A stretch of 64,000 nucleotides of DNA from JBBROS01 sp038229135 (GCA_038229135.1 JBBROS010000019.1:6932-70931); one strand, 5' to 3'. Numbered from the stretch's first letter, positions 19,001-28,955 are shown. Numbers and translations are program-made. Notes: a model not told the origin generated them from the sequence alone.

Positions 19001-19897
19001 ATGCCGTTCCCTCGCCTTTCCGCCGTTGCGGCCGCGCTGCTGCTCTGCCTCCCCACGGCCTACGCGCCCGCTGCCCGCGCCCAGGCGGTGTCGCCCGCCC
19101 CCGGGCCCACCCAGGCGCCCGACCCCGTGCTGGCCCGCGTCGCCGGGGAGGAAATCCGCATGTCGGACCTGAACGACGCAGCCGCCGCCCTGCCCGAGGA
19201 GCTGCGCGGCATGCCGCCCGCCATGCTCATGCCCATGCTGCTCGACCAGCTCGTGGACCGCCGCGCCATCGTCATCGCCGCCCGCAAGCAGGGCCTCGTC
19301 AACGATCCGGCCGTGCAGAAGCAGGTCGCCCGCGCCACCGACACCGCTCTCCAGAACGCACTCCTCACCCGGGAAGTCGGGCCCACCCTCACCGACGAGG
19401 CAATCCAGTCCCGCTACGACCGCGACTACGCCAACAAGCCGGGCGAGGAGGAGGTCCATGCCGCCCACATCCTGGTGGCCGACGACGCGCGCGCCAAGGA
19501 GATCATCGCCAGCCTCAAGGCTGGCAAGGACTTCAACGAGATCGCCCGGGACGCCAGCACGGACCCTTCCGCCAAGACCAACGGCGGGGACCTCGGGTTC
19601 TTCAAGAAGTCCGACATGCTGCCCGAGTTCGCCGACGTCGCCTTCGCGCTCAAGGCCGGCGAGATCACCCAGGCCCCGGTGCAGACCCGGTTCGGCTGGC
19701 ACGTGATAAAGCTCCTCGAGCGCCGCTCGGCCCCGGCGCCGGCGCTCGATCAGGTGCGCGACGACATCCGCCAGGCCATCATCCAGGACGGGGTCACCCG
19801 CGTGCTCGCCAGCGCCAAGCAGGGCCTGGCCGTGGAGAAGTTCAACCAGGACGGCACGCCGCTCACGCCCGAGGCTCTTCAGGCAGTGCCCAAGTAG
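19001..19897 (+). CDS. Periplasmic parvulin-type peptidylprolyl isomerase
   Basis: A 298-residue secreted foldase. The N-terminus has a signal peptide (FPRLSAVAAALLLCLPTAYA). A SurA/PrsA-like chaperone N-domain follows (MSDLNDAAAALPEELRG), then a parvulin domain with EEEVHAAHILVADDARAKEI, GGDLGFFKKSDMLPEFADVAF and VQTRFGWHVIKLLE, and a helical C-terminal segment. It helps outer-membrane or periplasmic proteins fold. It sits immediately before argJ (1 base gap) and divergent from secA, so export and folding functions lie back to back. Confidence 0.92.
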   Translation: MPFPRLSAVAAALLLCLPTAYAPAARAQAVSPAPGPTQAPDPVLARVAGEEIRMSDLNDAAAALPEELRGMPPAMLMPMLLDQLVDRRAIVIAARKQGLVNDPAVQKQVARATDTALQNALLTREVGPTLTDEAIQSRYDRDYANKPGEEEVHAAHILVADDARAKEIIASLKAGKDFNEIARDASTDPSAKTNGGDLGFFKKSDMLPEFADVAFALKAGEITQAPVQTRFGWHVIKLLERRSAPAPALDQVRDDIRQAIIQDGVTRVLASAKQGLAVEKFNQDGTPLTPEALQAVPK

Positions 19898-19898
19898 G

Positions 19899-21125
19899 AT
19901 GAAGTACCCCACCTCGCCGCTGGCCGTCCCGCTACCCACGATCCCGCCGCTCGGGGGCGTCCGCCTCGCGGCAGCCCAGGCCGGGATCCGCTATCAGGGC
20001 CGCACGGACGTGGTGCTGATCGAGCTGCCCGAGGGCACCCACGCCGCCGGGGTGTTCACCCGCAGCAAATGCCCCGGCGCCCCCATCGACTGGTGCCGGG
20101 ACGCGCTGGCCGGCGGCCGCGCCCGGGCCGTCGTGATCAACGCCGGCAACGCCAACGTCTTCACCGGCCGCGCCGGGGCCCAATCGGTCGAGGCCACGGC
20201 GCGCGCCACCGCCAAGCTCCTGGGCTGCACTCCGCACGAAGTGTTCGTGGCCTCCACCGGCGTCATCGGCGAGGTGCTGCCGCACGACCGCATCGTCGCC
20301 GCCCTGCCCGCCCTCCGCCACGGCCTCGCGCCCGACGGCTGGGAGCAAGCCGCCCGCGGCATCATGACGACGGACACCTTCCCCAAGGCCGCGACCCGTA
20401 CCGCGACCATCCATGGCGCCCCCGTCCGCATCACCGGCATCGCCAAGGGCAGCGGCATGGTCGCGCCCGACATGGCCACCATGCTCTGCTTCATCGCCAC
20501 CGACGCCCGCATCCCGACGGCCGCGCTGCAGGACATGCTCGGCCACTGCACCAAGCGCAGCTTCAACGCCACCACGGTCGACAGCGACACCTCGACCAGC
20601 GACACCGTCCTGCTGTTCGCGACCGGCACGGCCGACCACAAGAAGCTCGGCAAGGACGACAAGGCCGTCCGCCCGTTCCGCGACGCGCTGCAATCCCTCA
20701 TGCTCGAGCTCGCCCTCATGGTGGTGCGCGACGGCGAGGGCGCCCAGAAGCTGATCCGCATCGACGTGACCGGCGCCGTGTCCAATAAATCCGCCCACCG
20801 CGTCGGCATGGCCATCGCCAACTCGCCTCTGGTCAAGACCGCGATCGCCGGGGAGGATGCGAACTGGGGCCGCATCGTCATGGCCGTGGGCAAGGCAGGC
20901 GAGCCGGCCGACCGGGACCAGCTCAGCGTCGGCATCGGCGGCACCTGGATGGCGCGCGACGGCACCGTGGTGCCGGGCTACGACGAGGCGCCCGTGGTGG
21001 CCCACATGAAAGGCCGCGAGATCGCCATAGCCGTCGACCTCGGCCTCGGCCGTGGCGAGGCCACCGTCTACACCTGCGACCTGACGCACGGCTACATCGA
21101 CATCAACGGCTCCTATCGCAGCTGA
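19899..21125 (+). CDS. argJ: Bifunctional ornithine acetyltransferase / N-acetylglutamate synthase ArgJ
   Basis: A 408-residue arginine biosynthesis enzyme that transfers acetyl from N-acetylornithine to glutamate. Visible: VINAGNANVFTGRAG, VASTGVIGEVLP, the self-cleavage site VAPDMATMLCF (cut before the threonine to give alpha and beta chains), SDTSTSDTVLL and the C-terminal GYIDINGSYRS. The catalytic threonine is present, so the protein should self-process. Its ATG is one base after the PPIase stop and it is followed after 4 bases by a GNAT-Nudix gene; an argJ-mutT neighbourhood is common in alphaproteobacteria. Confidence 0.97.
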   Translation: MKYPTSPLAVPLPTIPPLGGVRLAAAQAGIRYQGRTDVVLIELPEGTHAAGVFTRSKCPGAPIDWCRDALAGGRARAVVINAGNANVFTGRAGAQSVEATARATAKLLGCTPHEVFVASTGVIGEVLPHDRIVAALPALRHGLAPDGWEQAARGIMTTDTFPKAATRTATIHGAPVRITGIAKGSGMVAPDMATMLCFIATDARIPTAALQDMLGHCTKRSFNATTVDSDTSTSDTVLLFATGTADHKKLGKDDKAVRPFRDALQSLMLELALMVVRDGEGAQKLIRIDVTGAVSNKSAHRVGMAIANSPLVKTAIAGEDANWGRIVMAVGKAGEPADRDQLSVGIGGTWMARDGTVVPGYDEAPVVAHMKGREIAIAVDLGLGRGEATVYTCDLTHGYIDINGSYRS

Positions 21126-21129
21126 CCGC

Positions 21130-22131
21130 ATGACAGCCGGGTTCACGCCGCTCCGCACGGAGCGCCTGCTGCTGCGCCCCCTGCGCGCGGCGGACGCGCC
21201 CGCGCTGCACCGCCTGGTCAACGACTGGGCGGTGGTGCGGAACCTCTCGGCCCTGCCCTTCCCGTACCCGCGGGACCTGGCCGACGAGTGGATCGCCTCG
21301 ACCGCGGCCCAGCTCGAGGCCGGCACGGGCTACCACCTGGCCATCGCCGGGCCCGAGGACTCCTCCGAGCTGCTCGGCTGCATCGGCCTTCGGCTGGACC
21401 TGTCACCCCGCGCCGGCAACCTCGGGTACTGGATCGGCCGCCAATACTGGGGCCATGGCGTCGCCACGGAGGCCGCCACCCGCCTCGCGAGCTGGGCCAT
21501 GGCCAACCTGGAACTCGACCGGCTCGAGGCCCACGTCGCCACCGACAACCCGGCCAGCGCCGCCGTGCTGCGCCGCGCCGGGTTCCGCGAGACGGGCCAG
21601 GAGCAGCGCGTGTTCCGCGCCCGCGGCGGCAAGCACCCGGCGCTCCGCTTCGAGGCTACGCGCGACGACCTGTTCCCCGCCACGGCCGGGCGTGCCGAGC
21701 CGGCCAGCGCCTCCGCCGAAACGTCGGGCACCAAGCCCATCGTCCTCGTCGCCGCCTGCGCCCTGATCGATTCCGACGGCCGCGTGCTCCTTGCACGCCG
21801 CCCCGAAGGCCGCGCCATGGCCGGCCTGTGGGAGTTCCCCGGTGGCAAGGTCGGCCCCGGCGAGACCCCCGAGGCCGCCCTCATCCGCGAACTGCACGAG
21901 GAGCTCGGCATCGACGTGTCGGCCGCCTGCCTCGCCCCCTTCGCCTTCGCCAGCCACGGCTACGAACGCTTCCACCTGCTCATGCCCCTCTACCTCTGCC
22001 GCCGCTGGCAGGGCGAGCCCGAAGGCCGCGAGAACCAGGCCCTCGCCTGGGTCCGCCCCCAACGCCTCGCCGACTACCCCATGCCCGACGCCGACAAGCC
22101 GCTGGTGCCGCTGCTCAGGGACTTCCTGTGA
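21130..22131 (+). CDS. GNAT acetyltransferase fused to MutT/Nudix pyrophosphohydrolase
   Basis: A 333-residue fusion. Residues 1 to about 180 are a RimJ/RimL-type GNAT domain (TERLLLRPLRAADAPALHRL; LGYWIGRQYWGHGVATEA; NPASAAVLRRAGFRETG). After a linker, residues from about 200 form a MutT-type domain with DGRVLLARRPEGRAMAGLWEFPGGKVGPGE and the Nudix box GX5EX7REUXEEXGU seen as G...GE..EAALIRELHEELGI. The MutT half would remove oxidised dGTP such as 8-oxo-dGTP; the acetyltransferase substrate is unknown. Both active-site patterns look complete. The gene follows argJ by 4 bases. Confidence 0.9.
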   Translation: MTAGFTPLRTERLLLRPLRAADAPALHRLVNDWAVVRNLSALPFPYPRDLADEWIASTAAQLEAGTGYHLAIAGPEDSSELLGCIGLRLDLSPRAGNLGYWIGRQYWGHGVATEAATRLASWAMANLELDRLEAHVATDNPASAAVLRRAGFRETGQEQRVFRARGGKHPALRFEATRDDLFPATAGRAEPASASAETSGTKPIVLVAACALIDSDGRVLLARRPEGRAMAGLWEFPGGKVGPGETPEAALIRELHEELGIDVSAACLAPFAFASHGYERFHLLMPLYLCRRWQGEPEGRENQALAWVRPQRLADYPMPDADKPLVPLLRDFL

Positions 22132-22158
22132 TACACCGCATCTCCGCCCTCCAATCAC

Positions 22159-22248
22159 CGTCATCGCGAACGAAGCGTGGCGATCCAGGGGCCGACAAGC
22201 CTGTCCTGTGCGTCCCTGGATCGCCACGCCTTCGGCTCGCGTTGACGA
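22159..22248. repeat. Dispersed palindromic repeat, copy 5
   Basis: CGTCATCGCGAACGAAGCGTGGCGATCCAGGGGCC and the opposite arm TCCCTGGATCGCCACGCCTTCGGCTCGCGTTGACG form the family hairpin between the GNAT-Nudix gene and the CinA-like gene. Confidence 0.85.
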
Positions 22249-22263
22249 GCTGAAAGCACACCC

Positions 22264-23019
22264 ATGACCAACCCAACCGCCTGCCTCCTCGTCATCGGCA
22301 ACGAGGTCCTGTCCGGCCGCACGCAGGACCTCAACATCCGCTTCCTCGCCCAAAGCCTCGGCGCCATCGGCATGCCGCTCCGCGAGGTCCGCGTCATCCC
22401 GGACGTGCCGGAGACGATCATCGGCTCCGTCAACACCTGCCGCGCCATGTTCGACCAAGTGTTCACCACCGGCGGCATCGGCCCCACGCATGACGACATC
22501 ACCCGCGAATGCGTCGCCGCCGCATTCGGCGTGCCGTGGGAGCCGCACCCGGAGGCCTGGGCGCGGCTCGAGAAGCACTACCCCCCCGGCCAGTTCAACG
22601 CAGCCCGGCAGCGCATGGCGACGCTGCCCCGTGGCGCCACCCTCATCGACAACCCGGTCTCGATCGCCCCCGGCTTCACCATCGGCAACGTCCACGTCAT
22701 GGCCGGCGTGCCCCGCGTCATGCAGGCCATGTGGGGCTGGCTCGGGCCACGCCTGCCGGGCGGCACCCCCGTCGAGTCCCGTGCCGTCCACGTCGTCGGC
22801 CTGCCCGAGGGCACCATCGCGGAAGGCCTCGGCGCCATCCAGAACGACTTTCCCCAGGTCGACCTCGGCAGTTATCCGTTCTACCGCGGCACCGGCAACG
22901 GCGTCGCCCTCGTCGCCAAGGGCACCGACACGGCGCAGCTCGATGCCTGTATCGAAGCCGTCGCCGCGCTCATCCGCAACCTCGGCCAGACCTCCATTCC
23001 GGGCGAGCCGGCGAGCTGA
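22264..23019 (+). CDS. Molybdopterin-binding / competence-damage protein A N-domain family protein (CinA/MoaB fold)
   Basis: A 251-residue cytoplasmic protein with the MoCF-biosynthesis fold. Visible: ACLLVIGNEVLSGRTQDLN near the N-terminus, FTTGGIGPTHDDITRECVA (the GGxGPTxDD nucleotide/pterin-binding motif) and NPVSIAPGFTIGNVHVMAGVPRVM. It lacks the C-terminal PncC-type NMN deamidase domain of full CinA. Stand-alone proteins of this type have been linked to pyrophosphatase or ADP-ribose hydrolysis, but the substrate cannot be called here. Confidence 0.85.
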   Translation: MTNPTACLLVIGNEVLSGRTQDLNIRFLAQSLGAIGMPLREVRVIPDVPETIIGSVNTCRAMFDQVFTTGGIGPTHDDITRECVAAAFGVPWEPHPEAWARLEKHYPPGQFNAARQRMATLPRGATLIDNPVSIAPGFTIGNVHVMAGVPRVMQAMWGWLGPRLPGGTPVESRAVHVVGLPEGTIAEGLGAIQNDFPQVDLGSYPFYRGTGNGVALVAKGTDTAQLDACIEAVAALIRNLGQTSIPGEPAS

Positions 23020-23084
23020 CGGATACATTGCGTCACAGCGCACGTGTTGACCCTCCGCCCGGCGCTGCCCATACAACGATCACC

Positions 23085-24083
23085 ATGAACGCCTCTCTTG
23101 CCACCCTGAGCGCCCGGCCGGAGGCTGCGTCCTCGGTCCAGGTCGCGCGCGACGTGCTGGCGGCCGAGGCCGCCGGCCTGCACGCGCTCGCCGCCTCGCT
23201 CGACGGCACATTCACCCGCGCCGTCGGCACGCTGGCCGCCTGCCAGGGCCGGGTGGTCGTGTCCGGCATGGGCAAGTCCGGCCTGGTCGGCCGCAAGATC
23301 GCCGCCACCCTGGCCTCCACCGGCACCCCCGCCTTGTTCGTGCACCCGGCCGAGGCCAGCCATGGGGACCTCGGCATGATCGTCCCCGGCGACGTCGTGC
23401 TCGCCCTGTCCAACTCCGGCGAGACGTCCGAGCTGGCCGACCTCGTCGCCCACGCTGCCCGCTTCGCCCTGCCGCTGGTGGCCATCACCGGCCGGGCCCA
23501 CTCCGCCCTCGCCCGCGCCGCCGACATCCTGCTCTTGCTGCCGGCCGCCTCCGAGGCCTGCCCGCACGGCCTTACGCCCACCACCAGCACCACAATGCAG
23601 CTCGCCCTCGGCGATGCCCTGGCCGTGGCGCTGCTCACCGCCCGCGGCTTCACCGCCAGCGACTTCTCCGCCTTCCACCCCGGCGGCCGCCTCGGCGCCC
23701 AGCTCAAGCGCGTGGCAGACCTCATGCACGCCGGCGACGCCATCCCGCTCGCTCCGCCCGGGCTGCCCATGCACCGCGCCCTCCTGCTCATGACCGGCAA
23801 GGGCTTCGGCTGCCTCGGCGTGACGGACGAGGCCGGCCAGCTCGTCGGCATCCTCACCGACGGGGACCTCCGCCGCGCCATGGGGCCGGGCCTGCTCGAC
23901 CATATGGTCGGGGAGGTGATGCATCCTGCCCCACGCACCATCGGCCCCGACATGCTCGCGGCCGAGGCGCTCCGAACGATGAACCAGGCACCCCGCCCGG
24001 TGACGTCCCTCTTCGTCGTCGAAGCCGGCCGGCCCGTCGGCATCCTGCACATCCACGACCTGCTCCGCGCAGGCGTGCTGTGA
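23085..24083 (+). CDS. kdsD: D-arabinose 5-phosphate isomerase KdsD (KpsF/GutQ family)
   Basis: A 332-residue enzyme that converts ribulose 5-phosphate to arabinose 5-phosphate, the first step toward Kdo of lipopolysaccharide. An N-terminal SIS domain (GRVVVSGMGKSGLVGRKIA; LALSNSGETSELADL; HGLTPTTSTTMQLALGDALA; FHPGGRLGAQL) is followed by two CBS domains (VADLMHAGDAIPL; VGEVMHPAPRTI). ATG 23085 gives the family N-terminus. The stop overlaps the GTG of lptC. It heads an envelope operon with lptC, lptA and lptB. Confidence 0.95.
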   Translation: MNASLATLSARPEAASSVQVARDVLAAEAAGLHALAASLDGTFTRAVGTLAACQGRVVVSGMGKSGLVGRKIAATLASTGTPALFVHPAEASHGDLGMIVPGDVVLALSNSGETSELADLVAHAARFALPLVAITGRAHSALARAADILLLLPAASEACPHGLTPTTSTTMQLALGDALAVALLTARGFTASDFSAFHPGGRLGAQLKRVADLMHAGDAIPLAPPGLPMHRALLLMTGKGFGCLGVTDEAGQLVGILTDGDLRRAMGPGLLDHMVGEVMHPAPRTIGPDMLAAEALRTMNQAPRPVTSLFVVEAGRPVGILHIHDLLRAGVL

Positions 24084-24868
24084 GCGACGCCCCAATCGTC
24101 GAGACACCGGCGCGTCGACGGGCACCGGGCGGCGCCGAGCGCATGGCTGCGCTGACAGCCGGGCGCACCCGCACCATCGCGGACGCCCCTGGCCGCCGCC
24201 GCCGCGCACCCACCGCCCGCACCATCGCCCGGCGCCGCACGCTCGTCTGGCTCGCGAAATACTCCCTGCCCCTCGTGGCCGTGCTGCTCCTCGGCTCCAT
24301 CGCCGCCTGGCCCGAGATCGCGCGCGTGACGGATGCCGGCCGTGTCAGCTTCCGCCGCGCGTTCAGCGTGGACCCGGAAAGCGGCCGCATGATCGAGCCC
24401 CGCTTCAAGAGCGTCGACGAGCGCGGGCGCCCCTACACGCTCACCGCCGCCACCGCGCTCCAGACCAGCGCCGACCGGATCGCGCTGGACAAGCCCAAGG
24501 GCGACGTCGTGACGGAGAGCGGCACCTGGATCATGGTCGATGCGCGGGAAGGCGTGTTCATCCAGCACGCCTCCCAGCTCGACCTCGCCGGCGAAGCCAC
24601 GCTCTATCGCGAGGACGGCACGATCATCGCCTCCGACACCGCCGCGGTCGACCTCAAGCAGGGCGCCGCCACCACGGCCGACCGCACCCATGCCGAGGGC
24701 CCGTTCGGACAGCTGGACGCCCAGCGCGGCTACACGCTGGTCGACAAGGGCGCGGTGATCCAGTTCCACGGCGCCTCCCACCTCGTGCTCAACAACGCGG
24801 CCAACGCCGGGCCGCAAGCCCCGGCCAAACCCGGTACCCCGCCCGTGCCCGTGAAGCTCAAGCCATGA
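24080..24868 (+). CDS. lptC: LPS export protein LptC
   Basis: A 262-residue protein with a long basic N-terminus, one membrane anchor (TLVWLAKYSLPLVAVLLLG) and a periplasmic beta-jellyroll part (PRFKSVDERGRPYTLTAATA; EGVFIQHASQLDLAGEATLY). Together with LptB2FG and LptA it carries lipopolysaccharide across the periplasm. The start is GTG at 24080, overlapping the kdsD stop by 4 bases; its own stop overlaps the lptA ATG. The cytoplasmic tail (about 50 residues) is longer than in E. coli LptC. Assigned from position and fold pattern. Confidence 0.9.
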   Translation: MSDAPIVETPARRRAPGGAERMAALTAGRTRTIADAPGRRRRAPTARTIARRRTLVWLAKYSLPLVAVLLLGSIAAWPEIARVTDAGRVSFRRAFSVDPESGRMIEPRFKSVDERGRPYTLTAATALQTSADRIALDKPKGDVVTESGTWIMVDAREGVFIQHASQLDLAGEATLYREDGTIIASDTAAVDLKQGAATTADRTHAEGPFGQLDAQRGYTLVDKGAVIQFHGASHLVLNNAANAGPQAPAKPGTPPVPVKLKP

Positions 24869-25839
24869 GGACGGTCGTCGCGCTGCTGCTGTTCGCCGCC
24901 ACCACCTTTGTACCCGCTGCGTCCGCTCAGGGGCTCGACCTCTCGAAGGGCGGCGCCATCGACATCACCGCGCAGGACGGGATGGAGTGGCGGCAGAACG
25001 AGCAGCTCGTCATCGCCCGCGGCGAGGCCCGCGCCGTCCGCGGCGACGTGACCGTGACGGCCGACCGCCTCATCGCCCGCTACCGCCGCAAGGCCACGCC
25101 GGGCGGCGCAGCTGCGACCGTCCCCACGCCCGCCGCACCCTCGTCCACCGCAGTGGCGAGCGGCCCCACGGACACCGGCGCCAACGAGGTCTATCGCCTC
25201 GAGGCCGAGGGCCATGTCCGCATCTTCACCGCAACCGACCTCGCGGTGGCCGACAAGGCCATCTACGACATCGACCAGGCCGTGCTGCTGCTCACGGGCG
25301 GCGCCATGACCATCACCACCCCGCAGCAGGTGATGACGGCGCGGGACACCATGGAATACTGGTCGCAGAAGCACATGGCCGTCGGCCGCGGCCTCGCCGT
25401 CGTCACCACCAGCGACGGCCGACGCGTCAGCGGGGACGTGCTGGTCGGCTTCACCAAGCCCCCCGCCAATCAGGCCGCCACCCCGGCCAAGGCCGCCGCC
25501 CCCTCCAGGCCCGGCTCCGACCCGCTCGGCGGCTCCGGCAAGCTCGAGCGCGTGGAGGGCTTCGGCAACGTGGAGGTCCGCACCGCAACCGAAACCATCC
25601 GCGGCGCCCGCGGCGTGTATGTGGCCGACACCGGCATCGCCCGCCTGGCCGGCACCGTGAAGATCACCCGCGGCCAGAACCAGCTCGAGGGCGACGAGGC
25701 TTTGGTCAACATGCGGACCGGCATCAGCACCCTCGTGCGAGACCCCGGCAAGCGCGTGCAGGGCCTGGTGGTGCCCAACGACAGCTCGGCCAAGCCAGCC
25801 CAGGGAGCCGCATCATCGACGCCCGCACGAACTCGCTAG
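24865..25839 (+). CDS. lptA: LPS periplasmic bridge protein LptA (OstA family)
   Basis: A 324-residue secreted protein with signal peptide MRTVVALLLFAATTFVPAASA. The beta-taco repeats of the OstA family are visible in several stretches: MEWRQNEQLVIARGEARAV, VYRLEAEGHVRIFTATDLAVAD, AMTITTPQQVMTARDTMEYW and KITRGQNQLEGDEALVNMRTG. The protein is longer than E. coli LptA (about 185 residues) because of inserted Ala/Pro-rich linkers, as is common in alphaproteobacteria. It polymerises between LptC and LptD to form the LPS bridge. Overlaps lptC by 4 bases. Confidence 0.92.
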   Translation: MRTVVALLLFAATTFVPAASAQGLDLSKGGAIDITAQDGMEWRQNEQLVIARGEARAVRGDVTVTADRLIARYRRKATPGGAAATVPTPAAPSSTAVASGPTDTGANEVYRLEAEGHVRIFTATDLAVADKAIYDIDQAVLLLTGGAMTITTPQQVMTARDTMEYWSQKHMAVGRGLAVVTTSDGRRVSGDVLVGFTKPPANQAATPAKAAAPSRPGSDPLGGSGKLERVEGFGNVEVRTATETIRGARGVYVADTGIARLAGTVKITRGQNQLEGDEALVNMRTGISTLVRDPGKRVQGLVVPNDSSAKPAQGAASSTPARTR

Positions 25840-25889
25840 GTCACCCGAATGCCGGGCCGACCCTGGGCGCCCCCATCACGGAGGGCGGC

Positions 25890-26603
<714 letters not shown>

Positions 26604-26684
26604 GCGCCCTCTCCCGATGCGACGCTGGCCGCAATCTTGCATACCCACATTGGCCCATTAACGATTACGCGCTACCATCCCCGC

Positions 26685-28190
26685 ATGGCGATGGGTCCCC
26701 GTCTCGAGTTCCGGCAAACACAGTCCCTGGTCATGACGCCCCAGCTGCGTCAGGCCATCAAGCTCCTGCAATTCACCAACCTCGAGGCCGCCGCCTTCGT
26801 CGAGGAGGAGCTCGAGCGCAACCCGCTGCTGGAACGAGACGATCGCAGCGACGTCCTGCCCGAAGCCCCCGCGCCGGACCAGCGCGAAGAGTCGCTCGCG
26901 GCCCACGACACCACCGACCTGCTGCGCCGCGAAAAACTGCCCGACGCCGGCGAAACCGATTCCACGAACACCTACGACGCCGGCGGCCCATCCGACGGCG
27001 TTGCCGTCAATGACTCCGGCTTCGCCTCGCCCCGCATCGGCCCGGGCGGCCGGGACCCGATGGACGAGCGCGGCATCGACGACGTCATGGAGGCCCCGCG
27101 CTCCCTCCGCGAGCACGTCGGCGAGCAGCTCCGCCTGTCCTTCCAGGATCCGGTGGACCGCATGATCGGCGCCCAATTCGTCGCCATGCTCGAGCCGTCC
27201 GGCCGCGTCTCGGCCAGCACGGACGCCATCGCCGACGCCCTCGGCATCACCCCCGCCCGCGTCGACGCCGTCCGTCAGCGCATGATGCGGTTCGACCCGA
27301 CGGGCGTGTTCGCGCCCGACCTCCGCACCTGCCTCGCCGTCCAGCTCGCCGAGCTGAACCGGCTCGACCCGGCCATGGCGGCCCTGCTCGACAACCTCGA
27401 GCTGCTGGCCCGGCGGGATCTGCGCGCCCTCATCCCCCTCTGCGGCGTCGAGATCGACGACCTCGTCGAGATGGCCGCCGAAATCCGCAAGCTGGACCCA
27501 AAGCCCGGTGCCCTGTGGGACAGCGGGCCGGCCATCACCGTCGTCCCCGACGTGCTCATGCGCCCCGCGCCGGATGGCGAGTGGCTGCTGGAGCTCAACC
27601 CCGAGACCATGCCCCGCGTGCTGGTCAACGAGCGTTTCCACCTGCGCATCACCGCCACCGCCGCCGGGCCGGCCGGGCGGGAGACGCGGAGCTTCCTGAA
27701 CGAGAACCTTTCCAGCGCCAACTGGCTCGTCAAATCCCTCCAGCAGCGCGCCGGCACCATCCTGAAGGTCGCCGGCGAGATCGTCCGCCAGCAGGACGGC
27801 TTCTTCCGCCACGGCGTTGGCCATTTGCGCCCGCTGATCCTGCGGGACGTCGCGACCGCGGTCGAGATGCACGAGAGCACCGTCAGCCGCGTGACGGCCA
27901 ACAAATACATCGCCACCCCGCGCGGCGTGTTCGAGCTGCGCTGGTTCTTCACCACCGCCATCGCCTCCTCCTCGGGCGGCGAGACGCACAGCGCCGAAAC
28001 CGTTCGCCATCGTATTCGCGCCATGGTTGCCGCCGAGACGGCGGAGGACATCCTGAGCGACGACGCAATCGTGGCCGTGCTCAAGCGGGAAGGCGTGGAC
28101 ATCGCCCGCCGGACCGTGGCCAAATACCGTGATGCGCTCCGCATCCCGAGTTCGGTGCAGCGCAAGCGCGAGAAGGCGATGTCCGTCTAA
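26685..28190 (+). CDS. rpoN: RNA polymerase sigma-54 factor RpoN
   Basis: A 501-residue sigma factor. The N-terminal activator-interacting region starts MAMGPRLEFRQTQSLVMTPQLRQAIKLLQ. A core-binding part follows (SLREHVGEQLRLSF; LDPKPGALWDSGPAITVVPDV), then the helix-turn-helix region (HESTVSRVTANKYIATPRGVFELRWFF), and the RpoN box is seen as ARRTVAKYRDAL near the C-terminus. All parts needed for enhancer-dependent transcription are present. ATG 26685 was chosen by family alignment; 26637 would add 16 unrelated residues. The position lptB-rpoN-hpf is the classic proteobacterial order. Confidence 0.97.
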   Translation: MAMGPRLEFRQTQSLVMTPQLRQAIKLLQFTNLEAAAFVEEELERNPLLERDDRSDVLPEAPAPDQREESLAAHDTTDLLRREKLPDAGETDSTNTYDAGGPSDGVAVNDSGFASPRIGPGGRDPMDERGIDDVMEAPRSLREHVGEQLRLSFQDPVDRMIGAQFVAMLEPSGRVSASTDAIADALGITPARVDAVRQRMMRFDPTGVFAPDLRTCLAVQLAELNRLDPAMAALLDNLELLARRDLRALIPLCGVEIDDLVEMAAEIRKLDPKPGALWDSGPAITVVPDVLMRPAPDGEWLLELNPETMPRVLVNERFHLRITATAAGPAGRETRSFLNENLSSANWLVKSLQQRAGTILKVAGEIVRQQDGFFRHGVGHLRPLILRDVATAVEMHESTVSRVTANKYIATPRGVFELRWFFTTAIASSSGGETHSAETVRHRIRAMVAAETAEDILSDDAIVAVLKREGVDIARRTVAKYRDALRIPSSVQRKREKAMSV

Positions 28191-28239
28191 GGGCCGCACC
28201 GCGCGACGGGCCGGAATGGCAACTTGGAGGTGCGGTCGC

Positions 28240-28839
28240 ATGAACATAACGGTTTCAGGCAAGCAGGTCGAAATGTCCGACGCACTGCGCACCCGGGTCG
28301 CGCAGCAGCTCGACCTCATCACGGGCAAGTATTTCGACGGTGCGCAGGAGGCGAGCGTCACGTTCAGCCGTGCCCGCAGCTTCTTCACGTGCGATATCAA
28401 CGTCCACGCCGGCCGCGGCCTGACGCTGCGCGGCGAGGGCGAGGCCGCGGACGCGCATGGCGCCTTCGACGACGCGGCCGAGCACATCGCCAAGCGCCTC
28501 CGTCGCTACCGCCGCCGGGTGAACGAGCACGCGCGGGACCTGGCCAACCGCGCCCGCCCCGAAGCCGCCCGGCAATACGTGCTTCGGGAGGAGGAAGAGG
28601 TTGCGCCCTCCCCCGGGATGGACCCGCCCGCCCAGTCCGGCACCTTCGCGACCGTCATCGCCGAGACCCCGGCCGAGATCAACCAGCTGAGCGTGAGCGA
28701 GGCCGTCATGCGCATGGACCTGGCCGACCAGCCTGTGATGATGTTCCGCAATAGCGCCACGGGCGCCCTGAACGTCGTTTATCGTCGCCCGGACGGCAAC
28801 ATTGGCTGGATCGACACGGCTGCAGCGCCCGCCGGATAA
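28240..28839 (+). CDS. hpf: Ribosome hibernation promoting factor HPF, long form
   Basis: A 199-residue protein. The N-terminal about 100 residues (MNITVSGKQVEMSDALRTRV ... KYFDGAQEASVTFSRARSFFTCDINVHAGRG) form the S30AE domain that binds the small subunit. The C-terminal about 60 residues (ETPAEINQLSVSEAVMRMDLADQPVMMFRNSATGALNVVYRRPDGNIGWI) form the dimerisation domain of long HPF, which makes 100S ribosomes. A strong ribosome binding site (TTGGAGG) precedes the ATG. It lies 49 bases after rpoN. The usual downstream ptsN is missing; a terminator and the convergent DUF1150 gene follow. Confidence 0.95.
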   Translation: MNITVSGKQVEMSDALRTRVAQQLDLITGKYFDGAQEASVTFSRARSFFTCDINVHAGRGLTLRGEGEAADAHGAFDDAAEHIAKRLRRYRRRVNEHARDLANRARPEAARQYVLREEEEVAPSPGMDPPAQSGTFATVIAETPAEINQLSVSEAVMRMDLADQPVMMFRNSATGALNVVYRRPDGNIGWIDTAAAPAG

Positions 28840-28924
28840 ACGGAGCCGGCTGCTCACTCTCCCTCAGGGTCTGGGTAAGAGTCCACGCAGGGCTGGCTTG
28901 CGACGGTCGCGCCACTCTCACCCA

Positions 28925-28947
28925 GCCCTCTCCCACCGGGAGAGGGC
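28925..28947. terminator. Bidirectional hairpin between hpf and the DUF1150 gene
   Basis: GCCCTCTCCC (28925-28934), loop ACC, GGGAGAGGGC (28938-28947): a perfect 10-base stem lying between two convergent genes, so it could stop transcripts from both sides. There is no long T-run, so Rho help is possible. Confidence 0.6.
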
Positions 28948-28955
28948 TTCGAACG

